Shown here in pieces: positions 23,872 to 31,720 of a stretch of 36,413 nt of DNA (the first letter of the stretch is position 1; every line of letters starts with the position of its first letter). Source of the stretch: Anaerolineaceae bacterium (lineage in GTDB: Bacteria > Chloroflexota > Anaerolineae > Anaerolineales > Anaerolineaceae). The notes beneath the pieces are model-generated. The model worked only from the letters and a program-made list of their open reading frames with translations, was not told the origin of the DNA and searched no databases. The DNA lies in NCBI GenBank assembly GCA_016927865.1, contig JAFGLU010000006.1:1-36413 (forward strand). The letters run 5' to 3'. The position numbers and the translations under genes were made by a program.

Positions 23872-25650
23872 TCAATCGGCGATGTCGATTGCCCCCATAA
23901 TATTCACTTCCCCTGGGCGAACCCAGAAGAATACCGAGCCTACGCTCATCGTATTCGAACGAACCTTCCATTTTCCATCCGGGCCTTGAATCGTGACAAT
24001 GTAATAACCGGTGGGCAGGTCTGGAATGGAGAAGTTTCCATCCGCGTCCGATTTGGTTCCCGCCATAAAGGGCTGGTCCGAGCAGGGGGTTGTGCCTGAG
24101 TACAGGCCATAAATAGTCTGAACGCACACTTCAACACGCGCGTTGCTGAGAGGGATATCCCCATTCATCAAAGTCCCCTGCATGGACCCCGTTTCCTTAA
24201 CGATCTTTTCGCGTAAAACCGTTGGGCCGTTTCCAAGAACCATCACGCTGTCAATTTCGTTCATAATCAAATCCGAGTCGGCCATGTGGTAGAACGTGTA
24301 CTTGCCATCCTCCAAAACACCCAACCCCCAATCCGTTCCAACCCACACGCGCTGCAATCCATCCATTTCTAACTGGGTAACGCGTCCAGCGGTCTTATTC
24401 TCAAACCGGAAGGACTGCCAGCCCCCATTTTTGTACAGATGAACCCCCTCCTCACTCCCGACCCAAATTTGGTCTGCCGGGTCAATGAAAATGGATAGCA
24501 CATCCGTCGAAGTAGGTGAAGCCACCTTTTTCCAGGCATTGCCGTCAAAAGTAGCCACCCCGTCTAATGAAGTAACCCAGAGCGTACCTTTGCTGTCAAC
24601 GGCAAGATCGGTGAGGATGTACTTGGCCTGTACATCTTGTTGATAGTCGAACACAGACCACTTCGAACCATCATAATAGACAACCGTTTCACTCGATGCG
24701 ACCCACACATGATGATCGGGGGTAACAACAACTTCCTTAGGTGAAATGTACCCGACTCCATTTAGAACTGTCTCAAAATCGAAAATTGTCCACCCCGGAT
24801 CGTCAAGTTGGTAAGCTGCCTTATTGTCAATAATCCATACGTCCCGCTCTTCGCCACAGCCGATCATGCCCGATGACGTTCCGCCGTATTGGCCGTATTG
24901 TGTCCATTTCCCCTCTGCAAATCCGTAAAATACATCTGAAACCAACAAGAAAACCTCATCGGGGCAAGCTGCCATATCGGAAAGCCGCCCCGTATACGGT
25001 AATTCTTCGGTCGGAATAGATAAGGAGCCGTTGTCGGACAGGCAAGACAAGCCGTATCCAAATCCCCCAGCGCAAACAGCGTTCGCGAGTGGCAAAGCAG
25101 GAATTTTAACGTGTGGAGTCCGGGTCGGCGCCGGTGTGCGAGTAATTTCCGGCGTCTCCGCTTCTTCTAGTGCGTTGGCAGCCAATCTTGTAGCTTCAGA
25201 TGCCGACATATCGCTCGTATCTACGTTCCCCAAGCTGCGGACCCAATCCTGAAAACGATCCGAGAAGGTATAAGCCGTCCAAAGAGCCAATAATACCAAC
25301 CCAAAAACTACCAATACACCTCGCACAACGCTCAGGCACCCCGCCTTCTTCTTCGGTTGGGCAGGCTTCAAAGGCTCTATCGGTCTTTGCGAGGCACGCA
25401 GGCTTGTGCCAAGATCAGGCTGCGGCTGTCCCGCATTGCTTGGAGCAATCAATGGTTTAGGCTGCCGGTCCAACACCTCACCGCCGCACACAATACAACG
25501 GTCCATAGAATCCAGATCGCGGATCGCGTGGCATTTGCTGCAATACCCCTGGAAAATGTTTGAGAATCGAACACCACAATACGGGCAAAACATTGCGTCT
25601 GCCTGAATCAACTGCTTGCAAGAAGGACAGTTCTTCGTTTGTGTGTCCAT
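23872..25650 (-). CDS. Zinc-ribbon, single-TM, beta-propeller sensor-like protein
   Basis: A 592-residue protein in four parts. Residues 5-58 are a double zinc ribbon (CPSC at 8-11, CPYC at 22-25, CSKC at 37-40, CIVC at 52-55). After a Pro-rich linker comes one TM helix (about 106-127). Residues about 185-490 look like a propeller of two-component-regulator type, with repeated cores such as DQIWVGSEEGVHLYKNGGW and GTLWVTSLDGVATFDGNAW. The tail (about 500-585) resembles a carboxypeptidase regulatory-like beta domain (SNARVEVC, DADGNFSIPDLPTGYYIV). The predicted topology puts zinc ribbons inside and the propeller outside. It has no kinase or other output domain. Function unknown. Confidence 0.82.
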   Translation of the reverse strand: MDTQTKNCPSCKQLIQADAMFCPYCGVRFSNIFQGYCSKCHAIRDLDSMDRCIVCGGEVLDRQPKPLIAPSNAGQPQPDLGTSLRASQRPIEPLKPAQPKKKAGCLSVVRGVLVVFGLVLLALWTAYTFSDRFQDWVRSLGNVDTSDMSASEATRLAANALEEAETPEITRTPAPTRTPHVKIPALPLANAVCAGGFGYGLSCLSDNGSLSIPTEELPYTGRLSDMAACPDEVFLLVSDVFYGFAEGKWTQYGQYGGTSSGMIGCGEERDVWIIDNKAAYQLDDPGWTIFDFETVLNGVGYISPKEVVVTPDHHVWVASSETVVYYDGSKWSVFDYQQDVQAKYILTDLAVDSKGTLWVTSLDGVATFDGNAWKKVASPTSTDVLSIFIDPADQIWVGSEEGVHLYKNGGWQSFRFENKTAGRVTQLEMDGLQRVWVGTDWGLGVLEDGKYTFYHMADSDLIMNEIDSVMVLGNGPTVLREKIVKETGSMQGTLMNGDIPLSNARVEVCVQTIYGLYSGTTPCSDQPFMAGTKSDADGNFSIPDLPTGYYIVTIQGPDGKWKVRSNTMSVGSVFFWVRPGEVNIMGAIDIAD

Positions 25651-25835
25651 CTTTCCCCTTTATTCATTTATCACCGAGACCCAATAGACCAAAAACGGTT
25701 CTCTCGCCCAGCCTTCGCCCTCCGGCCAGGGACCTCTTATATTCTTACTATACACACCTTCGCAGGGATTACAAGGCCCTTTAAACCTCGGACATACCCA
25801 ACGAAACCTTGTACGCCCACTTTAATCCCCCGGCA

Positions 25836-25871
25836 TATTGTGATATAGTACTATTGTTATTTTTCACAATA
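25836..25871 (+). promoter_or_regulatory. Promoter and possible operator of the Fur-cbi operon
   Basis: The extended -10 TGATATAGT spans 25841-25849. It is bracketed by the inverted repeat TATTGTGA (25836-25843) and TCACAATA (25864-25871), separated by 20 bases, and a smaller palindrome ATAGTACTAT (25845-25854) sits on the -10. A regulator bound here would block transcription. Autoregulation by the Fur-family protein is likely from position, but the repeat does not match a Fur box I know. Confidence 0.45.
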
Positions 25872-25882
25872 AGGACTTTTAC

Positions 25883-26329
25883 GTGAGTGAACCCGCCTCC
25901 ATCCAACATCTTCTTGCCCTGCGCGCCCAGGGCTTCCGCATGACCCCTCAGCGCGTGGCTATTCTGCGCGTCCTCGATGAATGCGGCTGCCACCTTTCCC
26001 CCTCCGAGATCCACCAACGCGCCGGCGAAATGATCCCCAATCTCACCGAAACCACCGTTTACCGCAACCTGGACTTCCTCGCCCAGCAGGGCCTGGTATT
26101 AATTGCCCACGTCGGCAGTGGGCGCATCGTGTACGAGTCCGCTGCCCACCATCACCACCACCTCTACTGCCGCCACTGCGGCTTTTCCGTTGACATTAAT
26201 CATGAAGAACTGGCTCCGCTTTACAAGCATATCCAAGATAAAACTGGCTTCATCCTCGACACCAGCCACGTAACATTTTTTGGCGTTTGCCCTCAATGCG
26301 CCAACAAAGAAAACACAAAGGAGAATTGA
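25883..26329 (+). CDS. Fur-family metalloregulator (Zur/PerR/Nur-like)
   Basis: A 148-residue DNA-binding protein. A winged helix at about 15-85 includes MTPQRVAILRVL and the recognition segment TETTVYRNLDFL. The dimer domain has a structural zinc site of two CxxC pairs (Cys96/Cys99 and Cys136/Cys139) and a His-rich stretch HHHHH (89-93), with His107 and His129 as further candidate ligands. The family senses Fe, Zn, Ni, Mn or peroxide, and sequence alone does not decide among these. The GTG start has AAGGA upstream. Its TGA is separated by one base from cbiM, so it is co-transcribed with a cobalt/nickel-type importer. That suggests Ni, Co or Zn sensing rather than Fe. Confidence 0.92.
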   Translation: MSEPASIQHLLALRAQGFRMTPQRVAILRVLDECGCHLSPSEIHQRAGEMIPNLTETTVYRNLDFLAQQGLVLIAHVGSGRIVYESAAHHHHHLYCRHCGFSVDINHEELAPLYKHIQDKTGFILDTSHVTFFGVCPQCANKENTKEN

Positions 26330-26330
26330 A

Positions 26331-27281
26331 ATGTTTGCTGCCCCCCTGCCTATGCACATTCCGGATGGCTTCCTCTCGGTTGCCGTCTCCATCGTCTTCT
26401 GGGTCATTTCAGTCATCGTCATCGGCATCAGCCTGGCCCGCGTCAACCGTGACCTCGGCGAGCGCCAGGTGCCCGTCATGGGTGTCCTCGCCGCCGCCAT
26501 CTTCGCCGGCCAAATGCTCAATTTCAGTGTCACCGGCGGCACCTCCGGCCACCTCCTCGGCGCGGCTCTCGCCACCATCCTGCTCGGCCCCTGGGCCGCT
26601 GTGCTGGTCATGACCTGCGTGGTCGCCATCCAGGCCCTCATTTTCCAGGATGGCGGTTTGCTGGTTTTGGGCGCCAACCTGTTCAACATGGCCATCCTCG
26701 GCCCCTTCGTCGCCTATCCGGTCTACAAGCTCATCCAGCGCATCAGCGGCGGCAAGCCCTGGGGCGTCTTTGTAGGTGGCGGTGTCGCGGCCTGGGCATC
26801 CATCCTGGTGGCCTCGCTTTCTTGCGCCTTCCAGATCGCTCTCTCCGGCACATCCCCCGCCAACGTGGCCATCCCCGCCATGGCCGGCATCCATGCCCTC
26901 ATCGGCCTTGGCGAAGCCCTCATTACCGTCGGCGCGCTTAGCCTGGTCTATGCCGCTCGCCGCGACCTGCTCCAAACCGGTTCTGCCCAACCTGTTCGTA
27001 ACAACACAGCAGTGTGGGTTGGCGGCAGCTTGCTCACCCTGGCCCTGGTCATCCTTTCCCCGCTGGCGTCTTCAAACCCCGACGGCCTCGAATGGGTCGC
27101 CGAACAGGCAGGATTTCTCGAAACTGCCAGGGACCCCTCCTATAACATCATTCCCGATTATGTCCTGCCGGGCATTTCCAATGAAGCTACGGCAACCATC
27201 TTAGCAGGTGTAGTTGGGGCTTTCATTGTGCTGGCAGCCGCGCTGGCTCTGGCCTACGCCCGCCGCAAGCGCTCCGCCTGA
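26331..27281 (+). CDS. cbiM: CbiM/NikM-type ECF substrate component fused to a PDGLE domain
   Basis: A 316-residue integral membrane protein. The S-component is recognised by MHIPDGFLS (8-16), FSVTGGTSGHLLGA and GANLFNMAILGP. The C-terminal part (250-316) carries NPDGLEWVAEQAGF and a final TM helix, which is the PDGLE/CbiN-like component fused on; separate cbiN is absent. The protein imports Co2+ or Ni2+ with CbiQ and CbiO. In characterised homologues the metal is bound by the N-terminal Met-His. Here AAGGAG points to an ATG seven codons earlier, so MHIPDG is internal (Met8-His9) unless the N-terminus is trimmed. Confidence 0.93.
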   Translation: MFAAPLPMHIPDGFLSVAVSIVFWVISVIVIGISLARVNRDLGERQVPVMGVLAAAIFAGQMLNFSVTGGTSGHLLGAALATILLGPWAAVLVMTCVVAIQALIFQDGGLLVLGANLFNMAILGPFVAYPVYKLIQRISGGKPWGVFVGGGVAAWASILVASLSCAFQIALSGTSPANVAIPAMAGIHALIGLGEALITVGALSLVYAARRDLLQTGSAQPVRNNTAVWVGGSLLTLALVILSPLASSNPDGLEWVAEQAGFLETARDPSYNIIPDYVLPGISNEATATILAGVVGAFIVLAAALALAYARRKRSA

Positions 27282-27294
27282 TAATCCGATCACC

Positions 27295-28089
27295 ATGCAC
27301 GCCAACTTCCTGGATCCTTTTCAATCCCGTCCCAGCCTGGTTCACTCGCTTGATGCGCGCGTCAAGGTCGTGCTGGTGGTTGCCTTCATCCTGACGTCTG
27401 CCCTCACGCCTACCGGCGCCTGGCCTATCTATGTCATGCTGATCGCCGTGATCTTTTCCGCCGAGATCGTCAGCGAGTTAGGGCTGGCCTTCTATATGAA
27501 GCGAGCCCTACTTGCTATTCCGTTCGTGCTGGCTGCCCTGCCGGTTTTGTTCACCATCCCCGGCCCGTCGCTGCTCTCCCTGCCCTTTGGCCTGCAGCTC
27601 ACCCAACCCGGCCTGGAGCGCTTCATCTCCGTGGCGCTAAAATCCTGGATCTCTATTCAGGCGGCAGTGTTGCTGGCGTCCACTACCCCCTTCCCCGATA
27701 TCCTCGTCGCCTTGCGCGCTCTGCGCCTGCCGCGTCTCCTGGTGGCTATCATCGGCCTCATGTGGCGCTACCTGTTCGTCATGGTAGATGAGACCCTGCG
27801 TCTGCTGCGCGCCCGCTCTGCTCGCAGCGCAACCGCCGCAAACCCGGCCTTGCGCCCCGGCGGAAAGTTAACCTGGCGTGCTCGGGTGGCCGGCGGCATG
27901 GCCGGCAGCCTCTTTTTGCGCTCTCTCGAACGCAGCGACCGCATCTACAATGCCATGCTGGCTCGCGGCTATGACGGCGAGATCCACAGCCTGCCAGTGC
28001 CCGCTGTGCCGCCCTCTGCCTGGGCTGCTTTAACCTTCGGGCTTCTGCTTCTGGCGTTCATCATCGCTATTGGCCGCCTGATCTACTAA
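27295..28089 (+). CDS. cbiQ: CbiQ-type ECF transporter T component
   Basis: A 264-residue transmembrane coupling protein. The N-terminal SLVHSLDARVKVVLVVAF is the usual opening of the family. Several TM helices follow. The cytoplasmic coupling helices with Ala-Arg-Gly-type motifs are present: LLRARSARSA (about 183-192) and NAMLARGYDGE (about 221-231). It transmits ATPase motion to CbiM. The start ATG at 27295 is 14 bases after the cbiM stop with no clear ribosome-binding site, so translation is probably coupled. Frames extending upstream into cbiM are spurious. Confidence 0.93.
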   Translation: MHANFLDPFQSRPSLVHSLDARVKVVLVVAFILTSALTPTGAWPIYVMLIAVIFSAEIVSELGLAFYMKRALLAIPFVLAALPVLFTIPGPSLLSLPFGLQLTQPGLERFISVALKSWISIQAAVLLASTTPFPDILVALRALRLPRLLVAIIGLMWRYLFVMVDETLRLLRARSARSATAANPALRPGGKLTWRARVAGGMAGSLFLRSLERSDRIYNAMLARGYDGEIHSLPVPAVPPSAWAALTFGLLLLAFIIAIGRLIY

Positions 28090-28111
28090 CTTAACCTTGG
28101 GGTAATTTCAC

Positions 28112-28822
28112 ATGTCCTGTGTCGTCGAAGTCGAACATCTCTCATTCTCCTATCCAGACGGTCATTCCGCGTTGAATGACGTGACCTTCTCACTTGGCCA
28201 CGGGCAAAAGGTTGCCCTGGTTGGCCCCAACGGCGCTGGCAAATCCACTTTGCTGCTGCACCTCAACGGCATTCACCCTCGCCAAAGCGGCTCAATTCGT
28301 GTTAGTGAGCTGGATGTGGAAGGCAAGAATCTGCCCCGTGTGCGCGCCCTGGTCGGGCTGGTGTTCCAATCCCCCGACGACCAGCTCTTCTCACCCACCG
28401 TCTTCGATGATGTTGCCTTCGGCCCCATCTACCAGGGACTATCCGCGGCCGAGGTGCATACCCGCGTCGAGGAGGCCCTGGAAATGGTGCACATGGAAGC
28501 GTACATCCGCCGCGTCTCGCATCATTTGAGCGTCGGCGAGAAAAAACGTATCGCCATCGCCACAGTATTGTCCATGAAACCCGACGTTCTAATCCTGGAC
28601 GAGCCCACCGCCGGGCTGGACCCTCGCGCCCGCCGCAGCCTCATTGAACTCCTGCGCGAGCTGCCCCAATCGATGATCGTCGCCACCCACGACCTGCCCA
28701 TGGTCCGCGAGCTGCTCCCCCGCACCCTGGTCATGGATGGTGGTTTGCTCGTCGCCGACGGTCCCACCGCCGAGTTGCTCTCCGATCCCGCCCTCCTCCA
28801 CGATCACGGCCTGGAGATGTAA
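28112..28822 (+). CDS. cbiO: CbiO-type ECF transporter ATPase
   Basis: A 236-residue ATP-binding subunit. Walker A is GPNGAGKS (38-45), Q-loop QSPDDQLF (86-93, the form typical of ECF ATPases), signature LSVGEKKR (139-146), Walker B VLILDEPTAGLDP and switch His in VATHDLPM. A single ATPase probably works as a homodimer with CbiQ, as in group I ECF systems. It is the last gene of the Fur-cbiMQO operon. There is no classical terminator directly after it; a seven-copy heptamer repeat begins five bases past the stop. Confidence 0.95.
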   Translation: MSCVVEVEHLSFSYPDGHSALNDVTFSLGHGQKVALVGPNGAGKSTLLLHLNGIHPRQSGSIRVSELDVEGKNLPRVRALVGLVFQSPDDQLFSPTVFDDVAFGPIYQGLSAAEVHTRVEEALEMVHMEAYIRRVSHHLSVGEKKRIAIATVLSMKPDVLILDEPTAGLDPRARRSLIELLRELPQSMIVATHDLPMVRELLPRTLVMDGGLLVADGPTAELLSDPALLHDHGLEM

Positions 28823-28827
28823 GAGAC

Positions 28828-28876
28828 GCCGTCAGCCGTCAGCCGTCAGCCGTCAGCCGTCAGCCGTCAGCCGTCA
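28828..28876. repeat. Tandem heptanucleotide repeat, seven perfect copies
   Basis: GCCGTCA is repeated seven times without variation (49 bases), starting five bases after the cbiO stop. The period of seven would shift reading frame if it were coding, and no gene covers it. A degenerate relative lies on the other strand at 33083-33117. Confidence 0.97.
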
Positions 28877-28897
28877 AAAGTGTAAACTTTTTCTTTT

Positions 28898-28939
28898 GAT
28901 TCTTCCATTCGTGTCATTTGTGAAATTCGTGGAAGAATC
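28898..28939. repeat. Inverted repeat downstream of the cbi operon
   Basis: GATTCTTCCA (28898-28907) pairs exactly with TGGAAGAATC (28930-28939) across 22 bases. The segment TTCTTCCATTCG recurs just after (from about 28944), and TTCGTG/TTCGCG words recur through to 28970. It may act as a weak transcription end or as a relic of a dispersed element. No T tract follows. Confidence 0.6.
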
Positions 28940-29047
28940 TCTTTTCTTCCATTCGCGTTTTATTCGCGTCATGGAGCTTTTGTATGCGAATTGCAAGCTC
29001 GCAACCAGCTATCTATGGTATCATTCCCGCCAATTGGAGTTAGAAAT

Positions 29048-29404
29048 ATGGACGAAAAGATTACCATCATTGAAGGTCCGCCCCCCGTATTCGAAGCCAT
29101 CGAAGACGGCTGGGCCCTCGGCTTGAACGAAAGCCCCGCACTCTTCGACTTGGCCCTCACCCGCGTGCGCACCTTCAACGGCGCTGCACTGGTTGAGCGC
29201 TGCCACCGCACCTGGCGCAACGGCGAACTCATCTACCTGCACTACCGCAACCCCCTCGGCCTGGAAGAACGCGCCCCCATTTTGGCCGCGCGTAACGTCG
29301 AGACCGACGAAGGCCATATGCTGCTGCTGTGGTGCCGCCGCAAACCAGAAGATATCGATGAAGAACTTGGCTTTGACGACCTTGATGATGGAGATGAAGC
29401 ATGA
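29048..29404 (+). CDS. Small acidic protein of unknown function, coupled to an aminotransferase
   Basis: A 118-residue soluble protein. The N-terminal part is mixed alpha/beta with regularly spaced aromatic and hydrophobic residues (ITIIEGPPPVFEAIEDGWAL). The middle has LVERCHRTWRNGELIYLHYR, and the tail is strongly acidic (DIDEELGFDDLDDGDEA). It has no TM segment or signal peptide. The start ATG at 29048 has GGAG about 10 bases upstream; an in-frame ATG at 28991 lies in repeat-rich non-coding sequence. The stop overlaps the next start (ATGA). I do not recognise a family. A role tied to the downstream PLP enzyme is suggested by coupling only. Confidence 0.75.
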   Translation: MDEKITIIEGPPPVFEAIEDGWALGLNESPALFDLALTRVRTFNGAALVERCHRTWRNGELIYLHYRNPLGLEERAPILAARNVETDEGHMLLLWCRRKPEDIDEELGFDDLDDGDEA

Positions 29405-30654
29405 CCCTCGACCTGAATCGTATCCGCCAGGAATTTCCTGCCCTTCAACGCCCCGCCATCTACCTGGATAATCCCGGAGGCACGCAGGTCGCCCGTACCA
29501 GTCTCGAGCGCATCAATCGCTATCTCATCGACACCAACGCCAACCACGGCGGGCTGTTTTCAACCAGCCGCGCCTCTGACGCGATCATTGACGAAACCCG
29601 CGCTGCGATGGCTGATTTTCTCAACGCCGCGCGCCCCGAGGAAATCGTCCTCGGCCCCAACATGACCACGCTCACCTTCCGCCTCAGCCATGCCCTGGCC
29701 AAGCGCATCCACGCCGGCGATACCATCGTCATCACCAACCTCGACCACGATGCCAATATCTCACCCTGGCTGCACCTGGCCGCCGACACCGGCTGTCGCG
29801 TGCGCCGCGTTGACTTTGACCCCGCCACCGGCAAGCTGGACCGGGAAGACTTCAAAGCCGCTATGGCCGAAAAGCCCGCTCTGGTGGCTTTCGGCTACGC
29901 CTCCAACGCCCTGGGCACGGTCAACCCCGTCGCCGAACTCACCGTCCTGGCTAAAGCCGCCGGCGCCCTGGTCTACATTGACGCCGTCCAGTTTGCCCCC
30001 CACGGCCCCATCGACGTGCAAACCCTGGGCTGCGACTTCCTGGTCTGCTCGGCCTACAAGTTTTTTGGCCCCCACGTGGGCATCCTCTACGGAAAGCATG
30101 ACCTGCTTGAAGAGTTGTACGCTTACCGCGTCCGCCCTGCCCCCGCCGAGGCCCCCGGCAAGTTCGAAACCGGCACCAACAACTTCGAGGGCATCGCCGG
30201 CACTCTCGGCGCGTTGGAGCACTTTGAATGGCTGGGCCAGACCTTTGGCGCCGAACACCTCGAGCTTTTCACCGGTCAATACGCAGGCCGCCGCCTGGTC
30301 TACAAACAAGCCATGAGCGCCTTGCGCGCCTATGAGCACGAGCTCAGCCGCGCCCTCATCGAAATCATTCAGGAATTGCCCGGCGCGACCATCTACGGCC
30401 CCACCGACCTGCGCAACCTGGACGAGCGCGTGCCCACTGTTTCCTTCACCCTGCAAAGCCGCCCCCCCGCCGAAGTCGCCGCTCACCTGGGAACGCGCGA
30501 GATCTACGTCTGGAACGGCAACTTCTACGCCCTGGCCGTCACCACCCGCCTCGGTCTTGAGGGCAGCGGCGGCCTCATCCGCGTTGGCGCCACCCACTAC
30601 AACACCCTGGACGAAATCGAGCGCTTTGGCGCCGCCATGCGTGAATTGTTCTAA
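29401..30654 (+). CDS. Class V aminotransferase, cysteine desulfurase-like
   Basis: A 417-residue PLP enzyme of fold type I. It has NHGGLFSTSRASD (48-60), a His in DHDANISPW (115-123) near the ring-stacking position, YIDAVQFAPH (192-201) with the Asp that contacts the pyridine nitrogen, and the PLP lysine Lys220 in SAYKFFGPH. It matches the cysteine desulfurase-like group related to SufS/CsdA. The canonical active-site Cys loop is not obvious to me, so sulfur transfer is uncertain. No SufU, IscU or other Fe-S assembly gene is near. The first gene of the pair is the small acidic protein. A strong hairpin follows 35 bases after the stop. Confidence 0.88.
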   Translation: MTLDLNRIRQEFPALQRPAIYLDNPGGTQVARTSLERINRYLIDTNANHGGLFSTSRASDAIIDETRAAMADFLNAARPEEIVLGPNMTTLTFRLSHALAKRIHAGDTIVITNLDHDANISPWLHLAADTGCRVRRVDFDPATGKLDREDFKAAMAEKPALVAFGYASNALGTVNPVAELTVLAKAAGALVYIDAVQFAPHGPIDVQTLGCDFLVCSAYKFFGPHVGILYGKHDLLEELYAYRVRPAPAEAPGKFETGTNNFEGIAGTLGALEHFEWLGQTFGAEHLELFTGQYAGRRLVYKQAMSALRAYEHELSRALIEIIQELPGATIYGPTDLRNLDERVPTVSFTLQSRPPAEVAAHLGTREIYVWNGNFYALAVTTRLGLEGSGGLIRVGATHYNTLDEIERFGAAMRELF

Positions 30655-30689
30655 GCGCCTGTCTTCACGGGCAAAAAATGCGAATTAAC

Positions 30690-30725
30690 CCAAACGGAGG
30701 CGCTCCAAAGAGCGCCTCCGTTTGG
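30690..30725. terminator. Strong 16-bp hairpin after the aminotransferase gene
   Basis: CCAAACGGAGGCGCTC (30690-30705) and its exact complement (30710-30725) surround the four-base loop CAAA. The closing stem ends in GTTTGG, so U residues lie in the stem and there is no separate T tract. It is probably a terminator for the plus-strand transcript. Confidence 0.7.
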
Positions 30726-30759
30726 TAAACTACCAGTAAACTTGATAATGGGTTTTAAA

Positions 30760-30805
30760 AGGATAAACGCCAGAGTGAGGGGGACACCCTGACGTTTATC
30801 ATCCT
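30760..30805 (-). terminator. Imperfect hairpin ending the M20-GNAT transcript
   Basis: GATAAACGCCAG (30762-30773) pairs with CTGACGTTTATC (30789-30800), with one mismatch. On the minus strand the stem is followed by CCTTTTAAAA. It lies about 90 bases past the acetyltransferase stop and fits as its terminator. Confidence 0.55.
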
Positions 30806-30890
30806 CTATTTTACGCGAATCTCCAAAAAATTCAAGGCCCAAAATAATTCTCTAACCAATCTCTAACCTGGATATATCAAATCCACATTT

Positions 30891-31700
30891 CTACTCGATC
30901 AAGAACTGGTAAATTCCAAATTTGCAGTACACCTCAAACCCCAGGCGATGATACAACCGCAGGGCGTTGGGATAAGTGGTTTGCAAGGTAGCAATCCGGT
31001 ATCCGCACTGCCGGGCCCAGTCAAAGGTTTGCAGCGTCATGGCTGCCCCCACACCCTGACTGCGCTCCTGCGGGTCGGTCACCAGGTTATACAACCCGGC
31101 GATTTCGTCATTCACGAAGAGCGAGCTGATCGTGATGATCCTGCCCTCTTTTCTGCACAAAAAGTGGAACCAGCGCGAGTCTGGTCGGAAAGATAACTCA
31201 CCCAACTTCCTCAAGCTCTCGGTAGCCACATCAGGCGGAGCGCCAAATCCGGCCGAGTAGAGCGGCAGCCACTCCAGCAGCGTTTGCGTGTCTAAAACTT
31301 GCTCAAAGGCGATTTCAGGCAAATGCTCAAAAGGCGAAGCCAACGCCTCGATGGGGGCAGCCATGCCGATCATGTCACGGTTGTGGCGAAATCCGTGTGC
31401 TTGCAAGCGCATGCCCAGATTGCCCGGCTGCGTGCTGGGCCCGGTCCACCAGGTCAACGGCAGATTGCGAGCACGGAAGGGCGCCAGCGCTGCCTCCACA
31501 CCTCCGTCGACCTGATCCGCCGGAAACACTGCCTGGACGATGCCGTTGTACCCAGCCAGGTTCGACCCGGTCACAAACCAGCGCGGATTGCCCTCATGAA
31601 CCTCCCCACCCGGCAGCGCCGCAAAGCTGAGCGACTTTTCGGCCAGGTTGCTGTCACAGGCAGCAATCCACTCGGTGGTGGTGTGGTGGCGATTGGGCAT
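30891..31700 (-). CDS. GNAT-family N-acetyltransferase
   Basis: A 269-residue protein. The acetyl-CoA-binding motif RSQGVGAAM (213-221) and the following NALRLYHRLGFEVY (244-257) show the GNAT fold in the C-terminal half. The N-terminal half (1-120) is a separate, poorly conserved domain (PLTWWTGPSTQPGNLGMRLQ), so this may be a two-domain type. Substrate unknown. I start at the ATG 31700-31698 (AGAGGA upstream); the longer frame from 31757 overlaps the M20 gene. It lies 20 bases after the peptidase stop and is co-directional, so the two may share a pathway. Confidence 0.85.
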   Translation of the reverse strand: MPNRHHTTTEWIAACDSNLAEKSLSFAALPGGEVHEGNPRWFVTGSNLAGYNGIVQAVFPADQVDGGVEAALAPFRARNLPLTWWTGPSTQPGNLGMRLQAHGFRHNRDMIGMAAPIEALASPFEHLPEIAFEQVLDTQTLLEWLPLYSAGFGAPPDVATESLRKLGELSFRPDSRWFHFLCRKEGRIITISSLFVNDEIAGLYNLVTDPQERSQGVGAAMTLQTFDWARQCGYRIATLQTTYPNALRLYHRLGFEVYCKFGIYQFLIE

Positions 31701-31720
31701 AGTAGGTTTTCCTCTTTTCT

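Noticed and set aside
25651-25835. Cobalamin riboswitch upstream of the cbi operon
   Set aside because: No B12-box-like or multi-stem conserved elements were recognised in this stretch.
27295-27300. N-terminal Met-His of CbiQ as a metal site
   Set aside because: CbiQ begins MHANF by coincidence of sequence; the metal site of these transporters is on CbiM.
28828-28876. CRISPR-like array
   Set aside because: The unit is seven bases with no spacers and no cas genes nearby; it is a simple tandem repeat.
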